Source: UBA7185 sp964606855
GTDB taxonomy: Bacteria > Bacillota > Peptococcia > Peptococcales > Peptococcaceae
Assembly (NCBI GenBank): GCA_964606855.1
Contig: CAZSHM010000003.1
Span: forward strand, 1-64,000
Direction: 5' to 3'
Length of the DNA stretch: 64,000 bases
Under the pieces are notes generated by a model. It was given only the letters and a program-made list of their open reading frames with translations. It had not been told where the DNA came from and ran no database searches. Within the stretch, counting starts at the first letter, position 1; every line of letters begins with the position of its first letter. Of this stretch, positions 17,387 to 27,372 are shown piece after piece. The position numbers and the translations under genes were made by a program.

Positions 17387-19291
17387 CTATTCCAGCGACA
17401 GTTCCAGCGCCTCCCACTGTTCGTACCACTGTGCTATGCGCTCCTCCAGCGCCCTGTACTCCGCAACCAGCTGCCGGCTCCGCTGTTCATCCTGATAGGT
17501 CGCACCGTCCGCCAGGAGGTCCGACAGTTCCGCGCTGCGCCGCTCCCCCTCCTGGATCTGCTCTTCCAGGGCGGCGATCTCCTGGCGCACCTTGGACTTA
17601 TTGCGCTCCGGCTTGGCTTTCTCCCTGGTTTTCGGCCCGTTTTTCGCGGCGGCCCGGGCCGCCGCCTCCTCCTCCCGCTCGCGCGCGGCGCGCTCCAGCT
17701 CGTTCCGCTTCTGCCGATATTCGGTGTAGTTGCCGAGATATGCGGAGAATTTCCGATCCTCCAAGAGCAGAATGCGGTTGCAGACCGCGTCCAGGAGATA
17801 GCGGTCGTGGGAGACCAGAACCACCGTTCCGGAGAACTCCGCCAGGAAGCGCTCGACGATCTCGCGGGATCGGATATCCAGATGGTTGGTCGGCTCGTCC
17901 ATGAGCAGCAGATTCGGGGCGTCGAGCAGAATGCGCAGAAGCGCGACCCTGGCCTTCTCCCCGCCGCTCAGCTCGCCGATGCGCTTCTCCACATCCTCAC
18001 CGAAGAACAGCATCTCCGCCAAGAGACTGCGCGCCTCGTGCAGGGTCACGTCGTAGTTGCGGACAATCTCATCGATCACCTTCTTGGAGGGATCCAGCTG
18101 CCGGTGTTCCTGATCGTAGTAGGCGGGCCGCACGCGCGACCCGAAGCGTATGCTCCCGGACACAGGCTGCAGCTGCCCCATGAGGAGCTTCAGCAGCGTG
18201 GATTTGCCCACGCCGTTGCCGCCGATCAGCCCGATCTTATCGCCCTTGTAGACGGTGGCTGTCAGCCCTTCGAACAGGGGCTTGTCCGGATAGGCCATGG
18301 CCAGATCGCGGATCTCCAGCACCACATCCCCGGAATCCGCCACATCCTCCATCCGCAGCTGCAGGGACTTCTCGGTGCCCACGGCATCCAGGCGTTCCAC
18401 GCGCGCCAGCTGTTTTTCACGGCCGCGGGCCTGCTTGGACTTCACGCCCGCCTTGTACCTGCGGATGTACGCCTCCGTGCGGGCGATCTCCGCCTGCTGC
18501 TTTTCATAGGCGCGCGTCTGTGCCAGCTCCTGCTCCGCCTTCAGCACCAGATAGCGGCTGTAGTTCCCGTTGTAGCTCTTCATGGTGTGGTGGGAGAGTT
18601 CCAGCGTGCGCGTCGTCACCTGATCGAGAAAATAGCGGTCGTGGGAGATCACCAGCACCGCGCCCCGGTAATTCCGCAGATAGGTCTCCAGCCATTCCAG
18701 CGCTGCCAGATCCAGATGGTTCGTGGGCTCGTCCAGGAGCAGGAGATCGGGTTCGCGCACCAGCAATCTCGCCAGGGAAGCCCGCGTTTTCTCGCCTCCG
18801 CTGAAGTTCGCGATCTCCCGGCCCAGGTCGGCGTCCGTAAAGCCCAGCCCCTTGGCGATGCCCTTGGCGCGGCTCTCGCAGCTGAATCCGCCCAGATCCT
18901 CATAGCGGTGCGTCAGCCGGCTGTACTCCTCCAGAAGCTGTTCCAGGGCCTCGCCCTCCAGCCCGCCCATCTCCTGCTCCAGCTGCCGCAGCTGATCCCG
19001 CATGGCAAAAAGGTCGGCGAACATCTCCAGCACCGCGTCCAGAAGCGTGAACCCCGGCGCGAAATTGGGGATCTGTTCCAGATACCCGATGCTGTGCCGC
19101 GCGGAGATGGACAGTTGCCCGGCGTCAAAGGACTCCTCCCCCGTGATGCAGCGGAAGAGCGTGGTCTTGCCCGCGCCGTTCGGCCCCACCAGACCGACTT
19201 TCTCTCCCTCCTGCACCGCGATCTCCACCCGGTCAAAGATCAGATCCGTGATATAGGATTTCCGCAAATTTTTCCCTTGCAAAATCAGCAA
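17387..19291 (-). CDS. ABC-F family ATPase (translation factor type)
   Basis: A 634-residue soluble protein with two ABC domains and no membrane segment. Domain 1 has GPNGAGKTT and FSGGEKTR with LLLLDEPTNHLD; domain 2 has GGNGVGKST and LSGGEKAR with LLMDEPTNHLD. The linker (about 235-315) is charged with an arginine/lysine-rich helix, and a C-terminal coiled coil (about 540-634) follows. ABC-F proteins bind the ribosomal E site to relieve stalling or protect from antibiotics; this one resembles the YdiF/Uup housekeeping type. The start is TTG, with AGGTGAG upstream. It lies 172 nt after polC on the same strand. Confidence 0.9.
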   Translation of the reverse strand: MLILQGKNLRKSYITDLIFDRVEIAVQEGEKVGLVGPNGAGKTTLFRCITGEESFDAGQLSISARHSIGYLEQIPNFAPGFTLLDAVLEMFADLFAMRDQLRQLEQEMGGLEGEALEQLLEEYSRLTHRYEDLGGFSCESRAKGIAKGLGFTDADLGREIANFSGGEKTRASLARLLVREPDLLLLDEPTNHLDLAALEWLETYLRNYRGAVLVISHDRYFLDQVTTRTLELSHHTMKSYNGNYSRYLVLKAEQELAQTRAYEKQQAEIARTEAYIRRYKAGVKSKQARGREKQLARVERLDAVGTEKSLQLRMEDVADSGDVVLEIRDLAMAYPDKPLFEGLTATVYKGDKIGLIGGNGVGKSTLLKLLMGQLQPVSGSIRFGSRVRPAYYDQEHRQLDPSKKVIDEIVRNYDVTLHEARSLLAEMLFFGEDVEKRIGELSGGEKARVALLRILLDAPNLLLMDEPTNHLDIRSREIVERFLAEFSGTVVLVSHDRYLLDAVCNRILLLEDRKFSAYLGNYTEYRQKRNELERAAREREEEAAARAAAKNGPKTREKAKPERNKSKVRQEIAALEEQIQEGERRSAELSDLLADGATYQDEQRSRQLVAEYRALEERIAQWYEQWEALELSLE

Positions 19292-19463
19292 GCGCGCTCA
19301 CCTACCCGTTCTGCCCGCGCAGCCTTCCGCGCGGGACGCTGCGCTCTTTTGCCGTTTTTCTTCCGCCGCGCCCGGTTTCGCAGCGCGCCCGGCCTCGTGC
19401 CTTTCTCTCCGACCCGTGCCTTTCTCTCCAATTTGAAATCGCCGCGCAGCCGGCGGCTGCCGG

Positions 19464-22400
19464 CTAAAACAGCTGCAGCTGATCCGTCTCGGGCAAATCC
19501 TCCAGCACGCCGTGCCGCTCCAATGTCTCCAGGATGGCCTTCCCGACTTTGCCGCGCTGCGCCAGATCCTCCACCGAGGTAAACATCCGCTCCCCGCGCG
19601 CCTCCACGATCGCGCAAGCCACGGACTGCCCCAGACCCGGCAGCGCCGTGAAGGGCGGGATCAGGCAGTCGCCCGACACGCGGAAGCGGTCCGCGTCGGA
19701 CTCCCGCAGGCTGACGCGGGCGCAGCGGAATCCGCGCTGGTACATCTCCAGCGCCAGCTCCAGCACCACCTGCGCCTTCTTGTCCTTTTCGGAGGCATCG
19801 CTTCCCAGAGCCCTGAGATTCTTCAGCTGCGCCTCGATCTCCTCCAGCCCCCGGCTGATGCGCGTGGCGTCGAAGTCCTCCGCGCGCACCGTGAAGACGG
19901 CGGCGTAAAAGGCCAGCGGATGGTAGACTTTAAACCACGCGATGCGGAACGCCATCATCACATAGGCCACCGCATGGGCCTTGGGAAAGAGATACTTCAC
20001 TTTTTTGCAGGAATCGATGTACCAGTCCGGCACCTGCATCTCCCGCATGTAGCGCTCCTCCTCCGGGTGCAGTCCGCGCCCCTTGCGCACACGCTCCATG
20101 ATCTTAAACGCGCGGCTCGCATCCAGCCCCTTTTGAATCAGATAGAGCATGATATCGTCGCGGCAGCCGATGACCTCGGAGATGCCCGCCGTGCCGCTCA
20201 GGATCAGATCCTGCGCGTTTCCCACCCAGACGCCCGTCCCGTGGGAAAACCCACTGATGCGCACCAGATCGGAGAACTGCTTCGGCTTGACATCCACCAG
20301 CATCTGGCGCGTAAACTTGGTGCCGAACTCCGGGATCCCGTAGGTTCCCACCTCGGTGCCGATCTGCTCCGGCGTGACCCCCAGCGCGTCGGTGCCGGAA
20401 AAGATCGACATCGTGCGCTGCTCATCCAGCGGGATATCCTGGTATTTGCAGCCGGTCATATCCTCCAGCATGCGGATGATCGTGGGATTATCATGCCCCA
20501 GGATATCCAGTTTCACCAGGCGGTCGTGGATCTGTTCGTAGGTGAAGTGCGTGGTCACGGTGCCCTTCGTGGTATCGTCGGCCGGGATCTGCAACGGCGT
20601 AAAATCGTGGACATCCGTGCCCTTGGGGATCACCATCAGGCCGCCGGGATGCTGTCCCGTCGTGCGGCAGACGCCGGTGAAGCCCAGCGCCAGCCGCTCG
20701 ATCTCCGCCTGCCGCCTGTGCAGATTGCGCTCCTCCAGATAGTGGACGACATAGCCTTGGGCCGTCTTCTCCGCGAAGGTCTGAAACGTCCCGGCGCGGA
20801 AGACATTGTCCTTGCCGAAGAGCTCCTCCGTGTAGGCGTGCGCGCGCGCCTGGTAGACCCCGGAAAAGTTCAGGTCGATATCGGGCACTTTGTCGCCCTT
20901 AAAGCCGAGAAAGGTCTCAAACGGGATATTGTGCCCGTCCTTCACCATCGGGGTGCCGCATCGCGCACAGATCCGATCCGGCATATCCGCGCCGTCGCTG
21001 TACGTGCCGTCGTCCACAAAGATCGTGTGGTAGCAGTGCGGGCAGCGATAGTGCGGCGGCAGGGAGTTGACCTCGGTGATGCCCGTCATGTGGGCCACAA
21101 AGGAAGAGCCGACCGAGCCGCGGGAGCCGACCAGGTAGCCGTCGTCGTTGGATTTCTTCACCAGTTTGTGCGCGATGAGATAGAGCACCGCGAAGCCGTT
21201 GCCGATGATCGAGTGCAGCTCCTTGTCAATGCGCCGCTGCACCAGATCCGGCAGATCCGGCCCATAGAGGGCGTGCGCGCCCCGGTAGGTCAGCGCGCGG
21301 ATCTCCTCCTCCGCGCCGACGATCTCCGGCGAATGCAGCCCGTCCGGCACCGGCTTCAGCTTTTCGAAGTCGGCGATGATCTTTTTTGGATTCTCGATCA
21401 CGATCTCCCGCGCCGCCTCCGGCGGAAAATAATCGAACTCCGCCAGCATCTCCTCCGTGCTTCGGTAATAGAGCGCCGCCTGCTGATCGGCGTCCTCGTA
21501 CTTTTTCCCCGCCATCAGAATGGCCCGGTAGATCTTGTCCTCCCGGTTGGCAAAATGCACGTCTCCCGTGGCCACCACGGGTTTGCCCAGCTCCTGCCCC
21601 AGCGCGTAGAGGTCCAGATTGAGCTGTTTCAGCTCCTCCGGCGAGGAGAAGGTCCCTTCGCGCAGCAGAAACGCGTTGTTGCAGAGGGGCTGCACCTCCA
21701 GATAGTCGTAGAATGCGGCGGCGCGCACCATCGTCTCGTGGTCCTTTCCGCTCCGGATATAGGCCTGCACCACTTCCCCCGCCTCACAGGCACTGCCGAT
21801 GACCAGATTCTCCCGCACCGCCGCCAGCAGTCGCTTGGGGATGCGCGGCCGCCGGTAGAAAAAGTTGAGATTGGACTCGGTCACCAGCTGGTAGAGCGCC
21901 TTGAGCCCGGCCTTGTTCCGGGCTAGGATGATGCAGTGGTACGTGCGCTGCGCCTCCTTGGGGAGATTGTCGTCGAAGAGATATCCCTCCAGCCCGTAGA
22001 TGATTTTGACGCCGTACGCCTCGCCGGCCTGGTAGGCTTCGGGGAAGGCGCGCACCACGCCGTGATCCGTGACGGCGATGGCCTCATGCCCCATCTCCGC
22101 AGCCAGCCGCACCAGATCGGCCACATCACAGAGCGCGTCGTTCGCGCTCATGTTGGTGTGCAGATGCAGCTCCACCCGCTTGTCGGGGGCGGTGTCCGTC
22201 CGTCGCGGGAGTTCCGCCGGGAGGATATCGCTCGCGAGCAGCGTCAGTTCCCTGGCATAGCTGTCCTCCCGCGTGCTGCCCCGCACCCGCAGTGCCCTGG
22301 CCTCCTGCAGGCGCTCCCGGAGCGGAGCGATCTCCCCCGGAGGGCGGATCACCTTGCAGGTGATGGAGTCCCGCTCGTCGGTCAGCTTAAAGGTCAGCAG

Positions 22401-23153
22401 TTGTTTCCCGTTCCGCAGGTCCCGCACATCGACGCCAAAGCAGCGCCCCTCGATGACGACGGCCTTCTCCTCCTCCTGCAGCGATTCGATCGCGCGCGGC
22501 GCTTCCTTGATGCGCCTGCCGAGCAGAATTTCCCTCTCCCTCTCCTTCTCGGTGCGCCCGGTGCCGGATGCGCCGCCGGAAGAGGGACGAGCGGGCGCAG
22601 AGGTCTCCGCGGCGGGCAGCGCGGGAGATTCCGGCTCTCTGCGCAGCGCGTCCAGATCCGGCCGCAGCGAGGGATCACAGCGGAGCTCCACCGTCATCTT
22701 CCGCTGCAGGATCTCCTCCAGGAGGGCGCCGGCCTCCAGCGGAAACCGCATCTGCCGCAAGAAGCGCACCCCCGCGGGCTGGCCGATGTAGATCGCCAGC
22801 CGATCGTCCGCGAGTTCCCACCAGCTCCGGTAGAGCCATCCGCCGATCGCCGGATGCCGCTGCTCCAGCATGGCAAGAAACAGCGGGAAATGTTCCGACA
22901 GAAAAGCCTCCGCCGGCAGCGGCTCCGCCGGCTGCACCAGCAGCAGCACCCCTTCGGCCTGCGGCATATTCCGCGAAAAAAAGTCCCTGCACTGCGCGTA
23001 GAGCTCCGGATCCGGCAACTGCCGGCAGGCGAGCAGGATCTCACAGAGATGCCGCGTCTCGGAGACCGTGATCTTGCGGATGCTGGCCGTCTCCAGAAAC
23101 GCCCGCACCTGCGGATCGGGCTGTGCAATCATCGCTCTGTAGTCCAACTCCAC
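19464..23153 (-). CDS. polC: DNA polymerase III alpha subunit PolC, lacking the exonuclease domain
   Basis: A 1229-residue protein. An N-terminal domain (1-205) is followed by an OB domain (about 210-310), then a PHP domain from 328 with VELHLHT (His330, His332) and VTDHG (Asp363, His364). In PolC of Bacillus a DnaQ-type exonuclease of nearly 200 residues interrupts the PHP domain. Here EGYLFDDNLPKEAQ runs directly into RTYHCIILARNKAGLK, and no exonuclease motifs (DxE, HNxxFD, HxAxxD) are seen. The rest is normal: zinc finger CPHC/CARC, palm PDIDLNFSG, and fingers and tail to DQLQLF. The total is about 200 residues shorter than Bacillus PolC. GTG start with GGAGTGAG upstream; 64 nt after proS. 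Confidence 0.93.
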   Translation of the reverse strand: MELDYRAMIAQPDPQVRAFLETASIRKITVSETRHLCEILLACRQLPDPELYAQCRDFFSRNMPQAEGVLLLVQPAEPLPAEAFLSEHFPLFLAMLEQRHPAIGGWLYRSWWELADDRLAIYIGQPAGVRFLRQMRFPLEAGALLEEILQRKMTVELRCDPSLRPDLDALRREPESPALPAAETSAPARPSSGGASGTGRTEKEREREILLGRRIKEAPRAIESLQEEEKAVVIEGRCFGVDVRDLRNGKQLLTFKLTDERDSITCKVIRPPGEIAPLRERLQEARALRVRGSTREDSYARELTLLASDILPAELPRRTDTAPDKRVELHLHTNMSANDALCDVADLVRLAAEMGHEAIAVTDHGVVRAFPEAYQAGEAYGVKIIYGLEGYLFDDNLPKEAQRTYHCIILARNKAGLKALYQLVTESNLNFFYRRPRIPKRLLAAVRENLVIGSACEAGEVVQAYIRSGKDHETMVRAAAFYDYLEVQPLCNNAFLLREGTFSSPEELKQLNLDLYALGQELGKPVVATGDVHFANREDKIYRAILMAGKKYEDADQQAALYYRSTEEMLAEFDYFPPEAAREIVIENPKKIIADFEKLKPVPDGLHSPEIVGAEEEIRALTYRGAHALYGPDLPDLVQRRIDKELHSIIGNGFAVLYLIAHKLVKKSNDDGYLVGSRGSVGSSFVAHMTGITEVNSLPPHYRCPHCYHTIFVDDGTYSDGADMPDRICARCGTPMVKDGHNIPFETFLGFKGDKVPDIDLNFSGVYQARAHAYTEELFGKDNVFRAGTFQTFAEKTAQGYVVHYLEERNLHRRQAEIERLALGFTGVCRTTGQHPGGLMVIPKGTDVHDFTPLQIPADDTTKGTVTTHFTYEQIHDRLVKLDILGHDNPTIIRMLEDMTGCKYQDIPLDEQRTMSIFSGTDALGVTPEQIGTEVGTYGIPEFGTKFTRQMLVDVKPKQFSDLVRISGFSHGTGVWVGNAQDLILSGTAGISEVIGCRDDIMLYLIQKGLDASRAFKIMERVRKGRGLHPEEERYMREMQVPDWYIDSCKKVKYLFPKAHAVAYVMMAFRIAWFKVYHPLAFYAAVFTVRAEDFDATRISRGLEEIEAQLKNLRALGSDASEKDKKAQVVLELALEMYQRGFRCARVSLRESDADRFRVSGDCLIPPFTALPGLGQSVACAIVEARGERMFTSVEDLAQRGKVGKAILETLERHGVLEDLPETDQLQLF

Positions 23154-23217
23154 AATCTCTCACTCCTCTCCGGATCCTGCGCTGCCTTCCGTTTTCCCCG
23201 ATTCCGCCGGCGGACGT

Positions 23218-24921
23218 TCAGGAGAAGATCTCCTCCGCGACCTTCTCCACGACCGCATCCAGCGGCACCAGCTCACTGGAGGCGGACGCGCGCGGCTTGT
23301 ACTCGATCAGGCGCTCCTCCACGGCCTTTTTTCCCACCGTCAGCCGCAGGGGGCAGCCGATGAGATCCGCGTCTTTGAACTTGACGCCCGGCCGCTCGTT
23401 GCGGTCATCCAAGAGCACCTCGACGCCGCGCCGCCGCAGCGCCCGGTACAGCTCCTCCGCCAGCGCCATCTGCCCGGGATCCCTGGCGGAAACCGGCACC
23501 AGCGACACATGGTACGGCGCGATGCTCTTGGGCCAGAGGATGCCGTCCTCGTCGTGGTACTGCTCCACCACGGCGGCCATGGTGCGGCTGACGCCGATGC
23601 CGTAGCAGCCCATGTGGATGACCTGGGACTTTCCGTTCTCATCCAGATAGTTGGCGCCCATCTTCGCGCTGTACTTGGTGCCCAGCTTGAAGATCTGCCC
23701 CACTTCGATGCCGCGCGCGCTGGAGAGCGCATGTCCGCACTTGGGGCAGGCCTCCCCCTCCCGCAGCATGCGCAAATCAAAGTAGCCGTCCACCTGGAAG
23801 TCGCGGCCTGGGTTGACGTGGATATAGTGATAGCTCTCCTCGTTGGCGCCGCAGACCAGGTTGCGCATCTGCTCCACCGCGAGATCCGCGTAGATTTTCA
23901 CCCCCCGGAGCCCTACCGGTCCCAGGGAGCCGAACCCGCACCCGAGGAGGCGCACCACGTCCGCCTCCTCGGCCATCTCCAGCGACAGGCAAGGGTGCAC
24001 CCGCTGCACCTTGACCTCGTTGACTTCGTGGTCGCCGCGCGCCAGCACGCAGATCAGCTCGTCATCGGCCCGGAAGAACAAAGTCTTGATGCATTTCTCC
24101 GCCGGCACACGGAGATAGTTTCCGACCGCCTCGATCGTCTTGGAATCCGGCGTGTACACCTTCTCCAGTTCCAGCGGCGCTTCCGCCGTGCCCTCCTCCG
24201 GAGGCGGGCACGGCGCGATCTCGAGATTGGCGGCATATCCGCACGCATCGCAGTAGACGATCGTGTTCTCCCCGATGTCCGCCAGGGCGGTGAACTCGTG
24301 GGTCTGGCTGTCGCCGATCGCGCCGCCGTCCGCCTCGATAGGGCGATATTTCAGCCCGCAGCGGTCAAAGATGTTGCTGTAGGCGCGGTACATATCCTGG
24401 TAGCAAGCCTCCAGCCCCTCGGCGTCGCGGTCGAAGGAGTACATATCTTTCATGATGAACTCGCGCCCGCGGATCAGTCCGAACCGGGGGCGCTTTTCAT
24501 CGCGGTACTTGTTCTGGATCTGATAGAGGCGCAGCGGCAGCTGGCGGTAGGAATTCACCTCGCCGCGCACCAGGTCAGTGACGATCTCCTCGTGCGTGGG
24601 ACCCAGGCAGAACTGGCGCTCGTGGCGGTCGGTGACCTTGAACATCTCCTCGCCGTAGGCGTTCCAGCGCCCCGTCTCCAGCCACAGCTCGGCCGGCTGC
24701 AGAATCGGCATCAAGAGCTCCTGGCAGCCGGCGGCGTCCATCTCCTCGCGCACGATGGCCTCGATCTTGTCCAGCACCCGCTTGCCCAAGGGCAGATAGT
24801 GGTACAGGCCCGCGGCGTTCTTGCGGATGAAGCCCGCGCGCACCAAAAGCTGCTGGCTCACGGTATCGGCCTCCGCCGGCGTGTCCCGCAGCGTCGTGAT
24901 AAAAGCTTTGCTCATTCTCAT
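23218..24921 (-). CDS. proS: prolyl-tRNA synthetase (bacterial type)
   Basis: A 567-residue class II synthetase. Motif 2 lies in RPRFGLIRGREFIMKDMYSFD and motif 3 in MGCYGIGVSRTMAAVVEQ. A zinc-free insertion/editing domain of bacterial ProS lies around 235-390, and the anticodon-binding domain at 460-567 has DDRNERPGVKFKDADLIG. Length and domains are standard for the bacterial type. It lies between ispG and polC, the common Firmicutes order. The first ATG (24921) is used; the Met at residue 3 is an alternative. Confidence 0.96.
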   Translation of the reverse strand: MRMSKAFITTLRDTPAEADTVSQQLLVRAGFIRKNAAGLYHYLPLGKRVLDKIEAIVREEMDAAGCQELLMPILQPAELWLETGRWNAYGEEMFKVTDRHERQFCLGPTHEEIVTDLVRGEVNSYRQLPLRLYQIQNKYRDEKRPRFGLIRGREFIMKDMYSFDRDAEGLEACYQDMYRAYSNIFDRCGLKYRPIEADGGAIGDSQTHEFTALADIGENTIVYCDACGYAANLEIAPCPPPEEGTAEAPLELEKVYTPDSKTIEAVGNYLRVPAEKCIKTLFFRADDELICVLARGDHEVNEVKVQRVHPCLSLEMAEEADVVRLLGCGFGSLGPVGLRGVKIYADLAVEQMRNLVCGANEESYHYIHVNPGRDFQVDGYFDLRMLREGEACPKCGHALSSARGIEVGQIFKLGTKYSAKMGANYLDENGKSQVIHMGCYGIGVSRTMAAVVEQYHDEDGILWPKSIAPYHVSLVPVSARDPGQMALAEELYRALRRRGVEVLLDDRNERPGVKFKDADLIGCPLRLTVGKKAVEERLIEYKPRASASSELVPLDAVVEKVAEEIFS

Positions 24922-25011
24922 ACGATTTGCTCTCTCCCTCGTAGTATTTTCCGGGCGGCCACCGGACGCGCCGCGCCGGAAGGAGTCCGCGCCGGTTCCG
25001 CACCGGCAGGT

Positions 25012-26085
25012 TCACGCATCGAGCAGCGCCTCCAGCTCCTCGCGGAAGGCATCCAGGAGCGACGCCTCCGGCACCCTGCGCACGATCTCCCCTCTGCGGA
25101 AGAGGATTCCCTCCCCTTTGCCGCCGGCGATGCCCAGGTCAGCTTCCCGCGCCTCTCCCGGCCCGTTCACCGCACAGCCCATCACCGCCAGCTTCAGCGG
25201 CCGCCGCGGCCGGTCCGCCGTCAGCTCGTCCACCAGCTGCTCCACCTGTTCCACCAGGCGCTCCAGCGGGATCTGTGTGCGGCCGCAGGTGGGGCAGGAG
25301 ATGATCTCCACCCCTCCGGGGCAGAGCCCCAGCGCCTGAAGGATCTGCCGCGCCACCGGGATCTCCTGCAGCGGATCCCCGGTCAGGGATACGCGGATCG
25401 TATCCCCGATGCCCTCCGCCAGGAGCGTGCCGATGCCCACCGCCGATTTCACGACCCCGTAGTGCGCGCTGCCCGCCTCCGTCACACCCAGGTGGAGCGG
25501 ATAGGGGACGCGCGGCGCGATCTGCCGGTACGCGTCCAGCATCAGCGGCACGTCCGAAGCCTTGAGGGAGATCTTGATCTGCGAAAAATCCAGCTCCTCC
25601 AGCAGCCGCACATGGCGCAGCGCGCTCTCCACCATGGCCTCCGCCGTGGGATGCCGGTATCGCTGCAGCAGATCCTTCTCCAGAGAGCCGGCGTTGACGC
25701 CGATGCGGATGGGCACCCCCAGCCCCTTGGCCTTGGCCACAACCTCCCGCACATTCCGCGCGCCGCCGATGTTGCCCGGGTTGATGCGCAGCGCCGCGAT
25801 GCCGTGATCCATGGCCAGCAGCGCCAGCCGGTGATTGAAGTGGATGTCGGCGATCACGGGGAGCGGGCTGGCGGCACAGATCTCCCGCAGCGCCAGCGCG
25901 GCCTCCTCGTCGGGCACCGCCACCCGCACCAGCTGACAGCCCGCCCGGGCCAGCCGCCGGATCTGGTCCAAGGTCGCCGCCGCGTTCCGGGTATCCGTGT
26001 TGGTCATGGACTGGATACTGACCGGAAAGTCGGATCCCACGCCCACGGAGCCGATCTGAAAATTTGTCGTCTTTCTCCTCTGCAC
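25012..26085 (-). CDS. ispG: 4-hydroxy-3-methylbut-2-en-1-yl diphosphate synthase IspG
   Basis: A 357-residue protein of the MEP isoprenoid pathway that converts MEcPP to HMBPP. SDFPVSIQSMTNTDTRN near the N-terminus and INPGNIGG mark the TIM barrel. The 4Fe-4S ligands are in SCPTCGRTQ and GCAVNGPGEAREAD. The GTG at 26085 is chosen because GGAGG lies 9 nt upstream; a longer frame to 26184 has no ribosome binding site. The stop of rseP is about 100 nt upstream. Confidence 0.95.
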   Translation of the reverse strand: MQRRKTTNFQIGSVGVGSDFPVSIQSMTNTDTRNAAATLDQIRRLARAGCQLVRVAVPDEEAALALREICAASPLPVIADIHFNHRLALLAMDHGIAALRINPGNIGGARNVREVVAKAKGLGVPIRIGVNAGSLEKDLLQRYRHPTAEAMVESALRHVRLLEELDFSQIKISLKASDVPLMLDAYRQIAPRVPYPLHLGVTEAGSAHYGVVKSAVGIGTLLAEGIGDTIRVSLTGDPLQEIPVARQILQALGLCPGGVEIISCPTCGRTQIPLERLVEQVEQLVDELTADRPRRPLKLAVMGCAVNGPGEAREADLGIAGGKGEGILFRRGEIVRRVPEASLLDAFREELEALLDA

Positions 26086-26185
26086 AGAGCGCAACCTCCC
26101 CCGCAAGTCTATTCTCTGCCTGCCGCACACGCACACAGATCCGATGCGTGCTCCCGCTGCCGCATCCACAAGGCGGCGGTGCATA

Positions 26186-27271
26186 TCAGGGCGAAAAGAG
26201 CCGCACGATGTCCTTGTAAGTGACCAGCACGATCAGGAGCATCAGCAGGGAGAACCCGATCAGGTTGGCGTAGCCCTCCTTCTGCGGATCGATCGGTCTG
26301 CCCCGCACGCCCTCGATCAGAAGGAAGATCAGCTTGCTGCCGTCCAGAGAGGGAATCGGCAGCAGATTGATGACCGCCAGATTCAGCGAGAGCACCGCCG
26401 CCAGATTGAACACATAGATCCAGCCGGCCTTGGTCGACTCGTCGATGATCCGCACGATCCCCACCGGACCGGTCAGGCCCTGCTCGTCGTCGAAAAGATC
26501 GATTTTTCCGGTGAACAGGTCCCCCAGCACATCCACCATGGTCACCGTCATCTCCCAGGTGGTCTGGGCGCCCAGAACCAGGCTCCGGATCGGGCCGACC
26601 GCCTGGCGCGTTGCCGTGGCCGCGTAGATACCCAGGATGCTCTTGCCGCCGTCCTCGCTCGCCACCGGCGTCACCTGCACCGTGAACCGGCTGCCGTCGC
26701 GCTCCGCCGTCACCGCCAGCGGCTCCTCCTGAGAGGCATCGCCGACCAGGAGGGTCAGATCTTCCCAGGTGGATACGCTCTGCCCGTTGATGGCCACGAT
26801 GCGGTCGCCCGCCGCAAGCCCAGCCGCCTCGGCGGGGCCGCCCTCCATCACCGCGGAGAGCGTCGTGTCGGGATTCTCGATGGGCACAGCCAGCCCCAGC
26901 ACCAGGTACATCCCGGCAAAGATGAGGATCGCCGTCAGCACATTCATGAACGAGCCGGCGCTGGCAAAGATCATCCGCTGCCACACCGGGCGGTTCTGAT
27001 AGCGCCGCTCCTCCGGCACCTCGACCGCGTCCGCGCCGCTGTGCGCCTCCTCCTCGACATCCTCCCCCAGAACGCGCACATACCCGCCCACCGGCAAGAG
27101 CCGCAGGGAGTAGCGCGTCTCGCCCCAGCGCCTGGAGCAGATCTGCGGCCCCATCCCGATGCTGAACTCTTCAACATACATGCCGGAGAGCTTTGCAGAG
27201 AGAAAATGGCCGAACTCATGCACCGTCACCAAGAGCGCGAAGATCAAAATCGCTACGATCGCAGTCAGCAT
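26186..27271 (-). CDS. rseP: site-2 intramembrane metalloprotease RseP
   Basis: A 361-residue membrane protease. TM1 carries VHEFGHFLSAKLSG with the HExxH zinc site, and the last part has NLLPIPSLDG with the third ligand Asp. A PDZ domain (about 120-190) lies between, with LAAGDRIVAINGQSV. It cuts anti-sigma factors or signal-peptide remnants within the membrane. The neighbours dxr and ispG are in the same direction; this is the usual cluster. Confidence 0.95.
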   Translation of the reverse strand: MLTAIVAILIFALLVTVHEFGHFLSAKLSGMYVEEFSIGMGPQICSRRWGETRYSLRLLPVGGYVRVLGEDVEEEAHSGADAVEVPEERRYQNRPVWQRMIFASAGSFMNVLTAILIFAGMYLVLGLAVPIENPDTTLSAVMEGGPAEAAGLAAGDRIVAINGQSVSTWEDLTLLVGDASQEEPLAVTAERDGSRFTVQVTPVASEDGGKSILGIYAATATRQAVGPIRSLVLGAQTTWEMTVTMVDVLGDLFTGKIDLFDDEQGLTGPVGIVRIIDESTKAGWIYVFNLAAVLSLNLAVINLLPIPSLDGSKLIFLLIEGVRGRPIDPQKEGYANLIGFSLLMLLIVLVTYKDIVRLFSP

Positions 27272-27372
27272 ATTTCACACTCCTCACCAGCCCGAAGGCC
27301 GGATATACTGAAAATCCGCTTGACGTCCGCATCTGCCGGAGGCGCGCCCGCGCGGCGCCGCCCCGGCAGGCC

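Noticed and set aside
16862..19582. 906-codon plus-strand frame
   Set aside because: Runs over the end of trpZ and the whole ABC-F gene on the opposite strand, with the amino-acid bias of a shadow frame and no start signal.
19512..26223. Long plus-strand frames (804 and 904 codons) across polC, proS and ispG
   Set aside because: Complements of conserved genes, no motifs and no ribosome binding sites.
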